From Tetraselmis striata (lineage: Eukaryota; Chlorophyta; Chlorodendrophyceae; Chlorodendrales; Chlorodendraceae), in assembly GCA_006384855.1 (NCBI GenBank), contig VCJN01000373.1:1-64000 (forward strand): a DNA stretch of 64,000 nucleotides, in the 5' to 3' direction. The notes beneath the pieces were generated by a model. That model worked only from the letters and a program-made list of their open reading frames with translations, did not search any database and had not been told where the DNA came from. Every line of letters begins with the position of its first letter. Within the stretch, counting starts at the first letter, position 1. Made by a program: the position numbers and the translations under genes. This document shows, piece after piece, positions 24,240 through 35,700 of the stretch.

Positions 24240-27200
24240 ATGGGGGCTAAGGCGTTCACGGCAGAGGAGCCGAGTCGGCAGGCCGGGAGGGAGCACCCAG
24301 GGAACCTCAGTGACAACGTCCCAGATCCTCAATACCGGGAGAGCGAGGCAGAATCAACAACTCATTGGTCCGGCTCCGAAAAAGACAGCGATGATTGCCA
24401 CTCCAAGGACGAGGAAGATGCGGAGGAGGGCAAAGACGGCGACCACGGGAATGGAGATGAAGACAAAGATGACGATGCGGAGGAGGAGGAGGAGGAGGAG
24501 GGAGAGAGCGAGGACGATGAGGACCGCGAATATGAGGAGGAGGAGGAGGAGGAGGAGGAGGAGGACACCAGGCTCGAGGAGCTACTGCAGCGCCCGGCAG
24601 ACATTCCAGACCACAGAGGGCGCCTTCCTTTGCACCACGCCGCCGCGAGAGAAGAGGACTCCGATGGCGAGCTGACGGTCCTGGCGGCTGTGGAGGCGCT
24701 GCTGGAGCGCCACCCCGCCGGTGCCACTGTGCAGGACAGGGCCGGGAAGCTGCCGCTGCACCTCGCCGTGCCGGCCAGCTCTGGCCTGTGGGATGCTGGC
24801 GTGGTCGTGGCGCTGATCAGAGAGCACCCGGGCGGCGCAGCGGTGCTGGACCGGGCCGGCTACCTGCCCCTGAACTATGCCTTCAAGGAGGGCGCGGAAG
24901 GTGAGGTCATCTGCGCCCTGCTCGAGGCTCATCCCGCCGCAGCGGCGGAGCCGGCTTTCCCTGGTAATGACCTCCTGCCGCTTCACATCTGCCTCGAGGA
25001 CAAGTCATACAGCGGGGAGGTCGTGGGCGCCGTGGTGGCAGCCTACCCGGACGCTGCCCTCGCCCGGCCCTTCAACGGGGCCACAGTCCTGGAGTTGTGC
25101 CTCGGCAACCCGGACTACGTGCAGGCGGTGCTGGATCACTGCCCAGCAGCGGCGGAGGTCCAGGACGAGCAGGGGAAGATCGCCATGCATCTGGCAGCAG
25201 AGCGGAATCAGACGGAGGTCCTTAAGGCTCTTCTGGTCGCCTTTCCGGACGGCGCGCTCCAGCAGGACCACGACGGCAACACGCCTCTGCATGCCGCCTG
25301 CATGGCGGAGTTCCTTCCTGCTGTGGAGTTGCTCATCCAGCGCCGACCGGAGGCCGCCAGTGTTCCCAACAAGAGCGACGAGCTCCCGCTGCACGTCGCT
25401 GCTGGCTATGGCAGGTCAGCCACGATCGCGGGGCTCCTCGTCCAGGCTTATCCTGGGGCGCTGCGCAAGCAAGCGGCGGCGGGGTGGCTGCCCCTGCACT
25501 CCGCCGTTGCGATGGCGGTGGCCGAGCCCTGCTCCTACGAGGTTGTGCGCCTGCTCCTGGACGGACACCCCGAGGGCGCTCAGACGCCAGACAGGCAAGG
25601 GAGGCTTCCGCTGCACTGGGCAGTGGAGAATCAGGAGGCCAGCGCAGAGATCTGCTTGGCGCTCCTTGCCCGCCACTCTCACGCCGCGTACCAACGCGAC
25701 AAGCGGCGCAGCAGCCCGCTGCACCTTGCTGCCTTCGGCCGGTGCGACTACGCGGTCGTGGCGGCCCTTCTGGAAGCGGCCCCTGATATGGCCTCGTCGC
25801 CGAACGACACGTCCGGCCTGCCGATTCACTGCTACCTTATGCGGGAGAGTCTCCAGCTCGACGTCATCAGAGCGATCGTTCGCGCTCACCCAGAGGCCCT
25901 GTACGAACCGGGGAAAGATTTATCCGGGGCCCTTCCGCTGGAGGTGGCCATCGAGAAGCACGCAGCCCGGGACGTGCTGGACTTTCTTTTGGAGATGTCT
26001 GCTGGGACAGTGGCGAAGCACATGAATGCAGACGGACAGCTGCCGCTGCACATGGCGCTGATGCGCAAGAGCCTGGCCGCCGTTCTCGTGCCGCCTCTGC
26101 TCCGGCATTTCCCAAGCGCGGCTTCCGTCAAGGACAAGCACGGCGCCCTGCCGCTTCACTATGCAGCGCGACTAGACGCAGCAGACTCCCCGCAGTTGCT
26201 GGCGGACGTGTTGGCTTGCTACCCGGGCGGCGCGCAGGTGGCTGACGAGAAGCTCAAGCTGCCTCTGCATCACGCCGCCGAGAAAGGAACAGCGGAAGCG
26301 GTGGAGTCCCTGGTATCCCTGTGGCCCCCGGGAGCCCGCAGGCCCGATGCCGACGGCTGCCTGCCGTTGCACTTTGCCGCCGCCAGGGAGCCTGCTCCAG
26401 CGGCAGCGCAGATGGTTGCCGCGCTGCTCGACTGCCACCCGGATGCTGTCCAGGTCCAGAGCAGCTGGGGCCACCTGCCTGCCTCCCCCCACGACGAGGT
26501 CAATGGGCTGCTCGATGGCGCAGCCCACAGGATCTGTTCGAGCCACCTGCTCGGCTGCCGCAACGCCCCTGAGTTCTCGCTCCACAAGCATGTCCGGTAC
26601 GGCTCCGTGCTCGCCCGCTTTGCAGTTGCGCACGTTGCGTGCCTTGACGTCCGCTGCAGAGATGGGGAGACGCTCTTTGATGGCGCGGACCCCGAAGTCC
26701 GCCGGGTCCTCCGAGACGCGACCTGCTTCTTGGGCCGGTACCAGCTGCACCGGAGGGCGCCAGCTCACCGCTCCCGGACCTGCGTGGTCTTCCTTGCCTC
26801 GGACACGGCAGCCCCTAGCCCGCAGACGGTGGCAATAAAGCTCATGTGCCGCCAGGCGTCCTTCCTCGCCGAGATGAGAAACCGGTTCAGCCGCGACGGC
26901 GGGCGGTTGGACAGCACCCATGTCGTAGGAATCCTCGGGGCGTACGCTGAGCTGTCCGCTCGCGAAGCGGTCGCCGACGCCGGGGGGCTACCTGCAGGAG
27001 GCTCCGTGGAGTGGGTGGAGCGCCTCGGGGGCGCTCTGTCCGGCGGCGACGATGGCCTGCAGGAGCACCGCTTCTGCATTGTGATGGAGGCCGCGGACCG
27101 GAGCCTCCATGATGCCATCGAGAACGAGGACTTTGCGGGCCAGAGGTGGCACGTGGTGCGTCAGATCTCGGCCGACGTGGCTGAGGCCCTGGGCCACCTC

Positions 27201-28898
27201 CACTCCAGGGGCATGGCCCACATGGATGTGAAGCCCCGCAACGTGGTCCGGGTCTCGGGGCGGTGGCGCCTCATCGACCTGGACCTGGCGAGGCCGCTCG
27301 GGGAGCCGTGCTCTGACAAGGCTCCGAGCACGGGCTTCTGCTCGCCCGAGTTAGCACGCCTGATGGTCGGCGGCGAGGAGAGGATAGAGCTGCATCACGC
27401 CGGTGTGGCAGACGACATTTGGAGCTACGGCGCAATGCTCTACAGCCTGGCAACAGGGAGGACGATGTGGCATGCGGACCACAGCACCGACAACATAGGA
27501 GCGTTTGCCCTGGAGGAGCTGGCGGGCTGGAGCAAGGGCCATCTGTGCGACCGGTTGAGCGAGGCCAAGCACCTGTGCGCGGGCAGCCCCCTCTTGGACT
27601 TGCTGACCCGCATGCTGGAGGCCGACCGAGAAGAGCGGGCGAGGAACTTCCCGGATGGTTTCAGCGACGTCTTGCGGCATCCGTTCTTTGAGGATATGGC
27701 GCGGCCCCTGTCGGTGTTCATCAGCGAGCAGCTCGGCCCTGAGGAGCGCACCCGCCGCCGTGTGGCAGAGGCACAGAACTTGATTCGTTCTCCGACGGAC
27801 GGGTTCTTGGTGTTCCGCCTTCGCAGCCTGGGGAAGGAGGACGTCATCACGAGCTCCCCGGACAACGAATGGCTCAAGGATTTCAAGCAGCAGGTGCAAG
27901 ACCAGCTCAAGGCCGAGCTTGGCTCGACACTCTCGCTGCACAGGTACCTTTGCGAGATGCGGGAGCATATGGCAGACCTGCGCCGCCGTTCCGCGTGCCC
28001 AAGCTTGGCCAAGGCTCCCGAGGCGAAGCGGGCTCAGCGCCAGGCGGATTACGAGCAGAAGTTCGCCGTTTCTGAGGCTCGCCTCGCTGAGGTGGAGGGG
28101 TCAGAGCCCTTGCGCAACCTGGGGTACCTGCTACACCTCACCACCGTCCTGCACGCAATCCGCAACTTCACTTCCCACTTCAATGCCAGCGAGGGCAGCT
28201 CGGTGGAAATGCCCCTGCATCGACGGCACAGCAGGTTTCTCCTGGACACCTGCAGGCGTTTCTTCGTGTGTCTTCTGCATCTGGCGGCTGGGTACCCTGA
28301 TTTTGTTGGGTACACCGCCGCGGAGCCTGGAGCACAAGAGGGCACGGTGTCTCAGCTCCGCGCTTGGGCCCAGCGCTGTTCCGGGCTCCTCGCCGATCAG
28401 TATGGGGACGACTGCAACCATCCTATGATGCTCGATGAGCCGTTGATGTACAGTGTATCAAGTGCAGAGGACCTGTGTGACCTTGCCACCTGCTATCTCT
28501 TGACTCTGATCAGGATTGCAATGCCGCTGAAGCATCTACAATGCAGCAAACAATTGCCGCCGCCGCAGTGGAGGCTGCCCGGCGCAGACAACTTGGATCC
28601 ATTCCGATGGCTGGATGAGTTGCACAGATATCTAGACCTGGTGTCTAAAGCAAGCAGCTCGCGTGTCTTTACAGACCCTGCCTGGGGCGTTGCACTTGCC
28701 CAAGAGCTCCTCGACCACAAGCACGAGTGCCTCCCAGGATGGGCAGCGGCTGCCGCACCGGCCAAAGCACGATGCTCAGAGCTACTTGCCAGATTTGCCG
28801 TGTTTCTTGGAGGTACGCGGCAGCTCACGTCGGCACATATCATTCAACAGGTGCTTCCGGGTGTCGCCAAGGAGGCCGGGGAGCTGGCTGCTTCATGA
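24240..28898 (+). CDS. Ankyrin-repeat protein with protein kinase domain
   Basis: Intronless ORF of 1,552 codons from ATG at 24240; the frame extends upstream to 24015 only from a TTG, so the ATG was chosen. Residues 53-115 form a Glu/Asp-rich tract. Residues about 121-760 hold 17 to 18 ankyrin-type repeats of about 33 residues with the consensus D-x-x-G-x-L-P-L-H-x-A, such as DRAGKLPLHLAV and DRQGRLPLHWAV. The kinase domain spans about 835-1155. It has a degenerate glycine loop, VAIKLM with the beta-3 lysine (about 867), catalytic loop HMDVKPRN (HRD changed to HMD; Asp about 996), IDLDLA in place of DFG (DLD, Mg-binding Asp kept, about 1013), FCSPELA as APE, and ADDIWSYGAMLYSLATG. Catalytic Lys, Asp and Asp remain, so activity is possible. 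Residues 1160-1552 are helical and unrecognised. Ankyrins suggest a protein-binding scaffold; partner and pathway are unknown. Lack of introns is odd beside its neighbours. Confidence 0.9.
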   Translation: MGAKAFTAEEPSRQAGREHPGNLSDNVPDPQYRESEAESTTHWSGSEKDSDDCHSKDEEDAEEGKDGDHGNGDEDKDDDAEEEEEEEGESEDDEDREYEEEEEEEEEEDTRLEELLQRPADIPDHRGRLPLHHAAAREEDSDGELTVLAAVEALLERHPAGATVQDRAGKLPLHLAVPASSGLWDAGVVVALIREHPGGAAVLDRAGYLPLNYAFKEGAEGEVICALLEAHPAAAAEPAFPGNDLLPLHICLEDKSYSGEVVGAVVAAYPDAALARPFNGATVLELCLGNPDYVQAVLDHCPAAAEVQDEQGKIAMHLAAERNQTEVLKALLVAFPDGALQQDHDGNTPLHAACMAEFLPAVELLIQRRPEAASVPNKSDELPLHVAAGYGRSATIAGLLVQAYPGALRKQAAAGWLPLHSAVAMAVAEPCSYEVVRLLLDGHPEGAQTPDRQGRLPLHWAVENQEASAEICLALLARHSHAAYQRDKRRSSPLHLAAFGRCDYAVVAALLEAAPDMASSPNDTSGLPIHCYLMRESLQLDVIRAIVRAHPEALYEPGKDLSGALPLEVAIEKHAARDVLDFLLEMSAGTVAKHMNADGQLPLHMALMRKSLAAVLVPPLLRHFPSAASVKDKHGALPLHYAARLDAADSPQLLADVLACYPGGAQVADEKLKLPLHHAAEKGTAEAVESLVSLWPPGARRPDADGCLPLHFAAAREPAPAAAQMVAALLDCHPDAVQVQSSWGHLPASPHDEVNGLLDGAAHRICSSHLLGCRNAPEFSLHKHVRYGSVLARFAVAHVACLDVRCRDGETLFDGADPEVRRVLRDATCFLGRYQLHRRAPAHRSRTCVVFLASDTAAPSPQTVAIKLMCRQASFLAEMRNRFSRDGGRLDSTHVVGILGAYAELSAREAVADAGGLPAGGSVEWVERLGGALSGGDDGLQEHRFCIVMEAADRSLHDAIENEDFAGQRWHVVRQISADVAEALGHLHSRGMAHMDVKPRNVVRVSGRWRLIDLDLARPLGEPCSDKAPSTGFCSPELARLMVGGEERIELHHAGVADDIWSYGAMLYSLATGRTMWHADHSTDNIGAFALEELAGWSKGHLCDRLSEAKHLCAGSPLLDLLTRMLEADREERARNFPDGFSDVLRHPFFEDMARPLSVFISEQLGPEERTRRRVAEAQNLIRSPTDGFLVFRLRSLGKEDVITSSPDNEWLKDFKQQVQDQLKAELGSTLSLHRYLCEMREHMADLRRRSACPSLAKAPEAKRAQRQADYEQKFAVSEARLAEVEGSEPLRNLGYLLHLTTVLHAIRNFTSHFNASEGSSVEMPLHRRHSRFLLDTCRRFFVCLLHLAAGYPDFVGYTAAEPGAQEGTVSQLRAWAQRCSGLLADQYGDDCNHPMMLDEPLMYSVSSAEDLCDLATCYLLTLIRIAMPLKHLQCSKQLPPPQWRLPGADNLDPFRWLDELHRYLDLVSKASSSRVFTDPAWGVALAQELLDHKHECLPGWAAAAAPAKARCSELLARFAVFLGGTRQLTSAHIIQQVLPGVAKEAGELAAS

Positions 28899-29310
28899 GT
28901 GAAGATTGTGACAAAAGGTCCATGTGCCCAATCGCCGCTGTGGATCTTGAGCACCGCCGTCAACGCCACCTCATTTCCAGCCGCAGCCCATATCTGGCCC
29001 CAGTGGCATTGTTGGCGCTGTCATGTCCGGCCCAATCCCCAGCCGATGTTGAGACGCGAGTACTACCGTGGCAACAAGGAGAATCTTACACCACGATAGC
29101 ACCACGCAGCGCGGCGCGGTAAGGTCGTATGCCTTGACTGCTTCTGGGGCGCCGAGTTCGAATAGGTTCAATGCCCCCCACAATGAGTACGGCATTGACA
29201 TGTATCACGCAGTCATTAAAATATATCACACAGATATGAAATTGTGATATTAGGCCATTAGGGTGCGCCAGCGTAGGTGCATAAGAGATATTAACGGGTA
29301 CTGGTAGCTA
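28899..29310. other. 3' flank of the ankyrin kinase, no gene
   Basis: About 400 bp between the kinase stop codon and a TA-flanked TIR element. No coding signal. Confidence 0.5.
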
Positions 29311-30674
29311 CACCCCTCCACATAAGTCCCAGGCTCTTTTTTGGCCAACTCTGAGTTTACGAATAGAGGAGCGGATGAATGTAGGGTTTACAACCTCAAA
29401 CCCTAGGATACTGCACATATGTAATCAGCCTTTATCGTCATAGGGTTTAATCAAACCATATTACCCTAACATCTGCGCCACACGAGTGGCCATGGCGCCA
29501 CATGGGGCGTTTCAAGTACCCCCACAACACCGGAGTTGGTGCCCCACACGTGCCACCGCGCATGCGTAGAACATGGCATGGTGGGATGGCCATGGATGGT
29601 TGAGGAACATGTTAGCGAGGGGGCTATGACGTCGTTGGGCGCGGTGGGACCATGTAAGCGCGAGCCACTGCGCGGTGTGTGCTAATACCATCGCAACTGC
29701 AGTGTTGCCCTTGTCGAGCACCCTAACAACACAGGCGGATGTTAAAAGCGTTGCAGGGATTGCTCACAAAATTCTGAAATAAATCTCATTAAATTCCCAG
29801 CGAGGGGGAGCCCATGATCAAGCATCCGTTTGCGGGTGTCCGGGCACGTTAAGGCACGTTTTGAGCTACAAACGTAAAAATAGGTCGAAACGTGACGTTC
29901 ATTGCAACACATGGCCGCATAATCATGCGCATGAATCTTACTGCACGTGCGTCTCAATACTCAAGACCCAGTGGCGTGACTGTGTGCTGGGTGTACGCGC
30001 ACACTGACCATCACTTATATTACTTGGCACATGTCCCCCCTTGAGTGATGCGCCCGGCCGCCACGCCCAATCTCCCCGCCTTTTTACAACAATATTTCCA
30101 CCAGCATCGATGCATTGCAGTGCGCGCCATTCCAGTCGTGCCACTTGGCTCGCGGTGATGCGATGGGCATGTAGCCATGCACTACTATCGGAGAGCTTCG
30201 CCCCACGACGAGCAGGTCGCAAAAAACTTCTCAGGCGCGCATGCGGGGATGACAGCAACATTCTCGTGATTTTGCTTCATGAGGTAGCGGAATTCGTACA
30301 TAGGGCTTGTCCCATACCCTGAATAACCTAGTTAATGCCCTGCCATGGTGGATAGTCATCATATCAAGGGTGGTGGTGTGATACAAGTATGGGATACGGG
30401 TGCAGTTATATGTCCTATGTATGGCGCAATATTTGGTTTTGCAGCGTTAGCTCTAGTTGCTCTGCTTTTGCCTAGGTGAAAGTGCAGATGCGAACGGCTA
30501 CCACGTGGCAACATCATGACGTCAAGCATTTCGTTGCCATAACGTCACAGCATTTCTCCCAAGCCGTACTACCCTTAGCAACACGCATCCACGCGTGCAC
30601 TACTACAGCCTCGATGTAGCCATGTATGTGCATGTGAATTGAATCCCCGAAACCTGGATTTGTGTGGAGGGGAG
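29311..30674 (-). mobile_element. Diverged copy of the 1.35-kb TIR element, inverted
   Basis: 1,364 bp bounded by CACCCCTCCACATAAGTCC on the left and the inverted TTTGTGTGGAGGGGAG on the right, directly flanked by TA on both sides (29309-29310 and 30675-30676). Read on the minus strand, internal blocks follow the same order as in the tandem units at 45.2-49.6 kb: a GCATGTATG block near the start, and near the other end CTCGCTAACATGTTCCTCA with ATGGCCATCCCACC, matching GCCCCTCGCCAATGTGTTTC with ATGGCCATCCCGCC. There is no long ORF, so it is presumably non-autonomous. Identity is clearly lower than among the tandem units, so this is an older insertion. Confidence 0.72.
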
Positions 30675-31844
30675 TAGTTGCGGGTCGCTTTTAGGCAGCA
30701 TCAGTTGTTTTTTATATTATATATACTTGTATATTAGGCGACTCAGATTATATATGTTGTTTAGGTGGTTGATATTCCGGGGAGAAAAGGGGGTGGGGCC
30801 TTCTTTTCCTTTTCACAAAATATTTCTCTTTCTGGAATACATATAAACACATACAGTAGTGGACCATATATCTATCGAGCTGTATGTATACTCAACAACT
30901 ACAATAAATTGTAAATACGCCAATAACTTGACTATTTACCGCCGCGTTTGCTGCTCGCCAGGTTGCCGCCGCGCCCAGTTTGCATATCAACCCTATATCC
31001 ACATACCCATCGCGGTGTCACCCCCCCCCCCCCCCCCCCCCGCCCCCCCAACCCGCCCCTCCTCCCCCACGCCCCATCAGGCGCAATGGCATCCCAGCAT
31101 GTCGCAAGACGCAGTTGCTCTATGCATCACCATATGGGTGGACAACAAACAAGTCTTGGAATATACGTGGATCTAGTATGGCACCGGCAATTGGGTGGAC
31201 GGCTGCACGACGTTCAGGGACCTTCTTGTCTCCAACCTCCCCGCGGACAACCTGCCATATTGCCAGATGATTGTGTGGTAAGTCTCAAGAACGTGCATGA
31301 CCCCGACACGGCGTCCTCGTCCTCGAGCGCTAACCTTCGCGAAGACCGAGATTGCACAACGTTATGAACCGACTATGCCTTTGACACTGGACTATAGTTC
31401 CCGTCGTCGCGATTCCTGAAGCTCATCATCGAGCGCGGCCCGTATGTGCCCAACCCGCCCGGGTGAATCCTTTCGTGGCAATGGTGATAACATCCTCCGC
31501 GAATACCTCCCAGGCACCTGCCGAAACGCCATGCTCTCTATTCTATTTCTTCAGCGTTCTATTTCTTCAATGGCTGCCATCTGCATTGTGAATGCTTCGT
31601 TGTTGCCCTCCTACATGCTCGACTATTATTGTTGTTTGTTGGCTGCCAACGTTGTCGATGTTGCTCCAGGACTCATTCTGAGCCACATGCTTGCAAACAA
31701 CCCATTCACAGTACTTAAGTATTACTGCAGCGGAAAGTAGATCATCGAAAGGGGGGCAAAATAAAAGGGCGGAGGCACAAAAAACAACAGGTACAATCTG
31801 AGTCGCCTTATATATACAATGTATACGTATGTACACACAATGAG
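30675..31844. other. Intergenic, C homopolymer, no gene
   Basis: AT-rich start, then a C run at 31021-31041. Open frames up to about 140 codons exist but cross the homopolymer and show no family features. Confidence 0.45.
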
Positions 31845-32300
31845 CGTGGCTTCCTGACGATTATCGTCACCCGCATTCGTAGTGGTACAGACGATGATGA
31901 TGATGATGATGATACGTGTTGCTCCGTGTATGTATATTAAAAGCGTCGCTTCCTGACGATTATCGTTACCCGTATTCGTAAAAGTGCTGACGATGATGAT
32001 GAACCCGGCGTACAGCGGTCGGTTATTTATTGTTTGTATATTATTGTTTGTACAATAATATACAATATACAACAGTAAGCAACAGATTAATAGAGTAGTA
32101 GCAGTGCGACAATAAGCAAATAACATTGTACAAACACCATAAGGATTTTATGCTGCGTGTTCTGTAATATATACAATATAATATATAATAATATACAATA
32201 AAGCACCGAACGCGGTACGGCGGGTCGTACCGAGATATCACCATCATCGTCAGCCACGCGACGAATACGGGTAACGATAATCGTCAGTAGCGACTACATG
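31845..32300. repeat. Foldback repeat with direct and inverted copies
   Basis: A block containing CTGACGATTATCGTTACCCG occurs directly at 31848-31890 (variant) and 31945-31985, and inverted at 32255-32290. Each is followed inward by GACGATGATG. The last two enclose an AT-rich centre of about 250 bp, so 31945-32297 could fold into a long hairpin like a miniature inverted-repeat element. The right end carries the decamer GTAGCGACTA (32287-32296). Confidence 0.7.
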
Positions 32301-32785
32301 AGGTCGCCCTTCTTTCACACGCAAATACACACAGCATGCACACATAGCGACTAGTTAGATAAAATTCTAGATAAATTATATCGAATAAAAAAACTGCTGC
32401 ATACCAAAAGCGGCCGCAACTAGTCGCTACTCACCTCCACATATTCACACCAGTTTCTCGACACCTGTACGGGGTTTTACCGCCCGTATCAGCGGAGAAT
32501 GCCCGACGAAATACCCGATGAGATACCTGATACCCGATGAGATACAGGGTATAATCCTCACTGTCCGCAGCGCAGCGTACCCTTACGACATCGGACCCGT
32601 ACGCGAAGAAGCAGCACCACACAGCACAGCGCAGCGCAGCGGGAAGATAGCGCCACAGCATCTCAAGGCACGAGCAGCTCGACCAGCGTCACTGCCGTCC
32701 AGCAGCAGGCCAACACGCGCACCACACTGATCCTCGTCTGCACAGACTCGTCCCGACTCGCTTACTCCAGCTGAAGGCCGTCAGA

Positions 32786-35700
32786 ATGTCCGCGATAGCG
32801 TGCGCTACGCGGATGATGCCGCGCCGGCCGTTGCTGCGTCCGCTACTGCCTGGTGGGCGCGCGCTCAGCAGCGCGGGGGAGTGCCCAACCGGCATGGTGG
32901 ATGGGATGCTGGAGCACGTGCGGAACCAGTGCCGGGTGAGCGAGCCAGGGGATGACGGGGCGGGGGGGGGGGAGGGGGGGGGCAGGCATGCTCAGGCGCT
33001 GCCCATCTGCCAGTGCCGCAGCCAGGACGTCGGCGATCCCAAGAATACGGGGAAACGTTTTATATTTCCGTTTCTGACCCCGGGATATGACGGGCAACTG
33101 GCAACCCTTCCAGCGCAACTACGGTAGCCTTGTCAGGCAGCAACCCAGTTACGGACCGCCCTGTATAGGCGAAAAGCCTCAGCATATTCATCAATTGGAT
33201 ATCAGGGACAAACGCCGTGCCATCGGAAGCTCGGCGCTGAGTGGCCGCTCAGATGCGCCGGCGACACGTCGCGCGCCTTTTTTTTCTTGGCATTGCCGCC
33301 GCCTTGGCCGGGCTGATACCGCGCGTCGCTTGGATGAGAGTTACCCCCGCCCCCGTCCCCCAGGCTATATACATACATACAAGAAAATACTTCCTTACTG
33401 ACTTTTTTGTCTTTGCCGGCGGGAATACTGGGGCTCCGGGCTCCATGCACCCTTGGCCTGCAAGGCGCGCGGCGCGCTTACCTCAGTCACGCGAACCCAC
33501 TGATCCCCGACACGAATGTCTTTTTGGGGCAGAGCTAGTGTGGGCCCTGTGGCTGTCGCCGCGGCTGTTTGGCTGATGCGTTAGGGAGGGATAGTTGCTG
33601 GCTCTCGTGGTTTGTGAGTGGCCCACCGGCGCCCCTTCGCCCACTGGCAGACTCGGCTGATGGGCGATTGGTGGCGCACGTGAGTGGCCCCCCTAAGGGG
33701 ATTGCTCAGGTAGTAAGTGCGTTGCTTCTTCCCAGTATCGTATATCTCAGGGGTATCCCTCATTCTAGGTGGCGCTCACCGCTGCTGGCCGCTGGCAGGG
33801 GGAGCCCGACCGCGCGCTGGACGTGCTGCGCATGGGCGCTGCCCTGGAGCTGCCCCCGCGCGACAAGGCCAGGTGCCCCTCCCCCCCCCCCCCCCCCCCC
33901 CCCACCCCTGAGAACTCTCCGGGCAGTCGCTTCCGACCGAACGGACGAAGCGGCAGCAGCTCTCTGACGCCCATAGCGCGACCGTGCAGGGTGCTGATGG
34001 CGATGGCGGAAGTGGAGGCCGACCGCGCGCACTGGGTGAGAGCCCCGGCCGCCCTCTTGATGCGGCCACCCCCCCTAGCCACCTGGCTCGGATGCCTGGG
34101 CATTATTTGGGGACTGCCAATAAAGGCTGATAATGTATCCTCTCTTGTAACTGCGCCATTCCTTCTCTTAATGGCTGTTCAATGTCTGCGCACATCCGCC
34201 GCGCCGCCTTCCTTGCCTGCAAGCTCCGAGTGCCTTCTCCCCCCCCCCCCCCCCCCACCTTCGGCCCACGCCGCTTGCAGGCCGACGCTTCAGACCACGC
34301 AGCGCAGGCGCTGGCAGACAGTATGCCCCCCCTATCATCCCCGGCTCGCCCCTTCCGCTCTGCACAGTTCGGCGCAGCGCGGCGTTCATGGCCATGGCGG
34401 CGGCTGACCGGTTGACTGATCGGCGGCTGCAGGCGCGGGCGGCCTGAAGCAGGCGGACAGGGCGTGGCTGGCGCGCTGGCATGCGGGCGCGCTGCTGGCC
34501 CAGGTGCGCTGGGTGCCGCGGCGGGGAGATACCTGCGCACTCCTCCTCCCCCCTTCCCCTTCCTTCACGCCACCTCACCCTGGGGTGCTACCATGGCGGG
34601 CACATAGAGCATGGGGGATGCCCCACCCGCACAACTGCCGCTGCCGCTGTTGCTGTTGCTGCCGCTGTTGCTGTTGATGAAGATGACGGCGGCGGCGGCG
34701 TTGGTGGTGTGATGAGAGGTGGCGGAGGATGAGTGTTGATGTTGGCGGCAGTAATGATGGTGGGGGTGTTTGTGGTAGTGGGGATGCTTGTGATGGCGAT
34801 AGCTATGAGGATGGGCATGAGGACGGGGATGGGCCTGGGGATGGGATGGAGGATAGGGGATGGGGGCTCAGGACTTGTGGCGGTGACGGAGCTCGCCTAT
34901 CTGGCCGCTGGCAGGCGGGCAAGGAGCGGGATGCGCAGGCGGCGGCGACGCTGGAGGCGCTGGACGCCACGCTGCTGTCGGAGGAGTCTCCGCAGGTCAG
35001 CGCACGCCGCCCGCCCGCGGGCTGCCAGGGGGCGAAGGGATGCGGGCGGGTGTGCGGGGCGGGGGGGGCGCCGCATACCGCCCGGGCACAAGGGTTGATC
35101 CGGCGTCGAAGGCGGTGTATTGGAGACCCGTAACGAATTGACGGCCCAAACATGGAGAAGCATGACCCGAGCTGATTTGGGTGGTGCTTAAGAGGGCTTG
35201 CTCTGATGCATCGGCCAATTTGACCTCCACTCGCTGTAGTCACATTCAAATGGGGTGAAGGAGTCACATCAATGCTGACTCATTCCCCACGATTGACTTG
35301 CAGACTGCTTTATTCGTGGACATGTGTATTTCGGTTCCTCTCTTGGGGGGGGGGGGGGGGGGGGGGGGCTCAAAAGCAGTCATACATAGCGAACCCGAAG
35401 CGTGGCAGCGGCTATCATCTTCCGTGCTGATTGTCTGCCAAATCACCAATTCGCTGCGGTCGAGGCGGCACATATGACGCTGATGATATGTCAATTATTG
35501 AGAGGGACCCCCCCCCCCCCCCCCCCCCCCCGGGGCGCGCAGGCCTGCATGCCGGTAATGCTGGCCGCGGCAGGGCGCGCCGCGCTCGCCACCGTGTGCG
35601 CCGAGGGGGATGGCGCCGAGCTGCGCGCGCTGCTGGGCCGCACGCCGCCGCCGAGCAGCCTGTTCACGCCCGAGCTGCGCGCCGCCTGGCCGGGCCTGGC

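Noticed and set aside
24362-24727. Serine-rich antisense ORF opposite the acidic tract of the ankyrin kinase
   Set aside because: Shadow of GAG/GAC codons on the coding strand.
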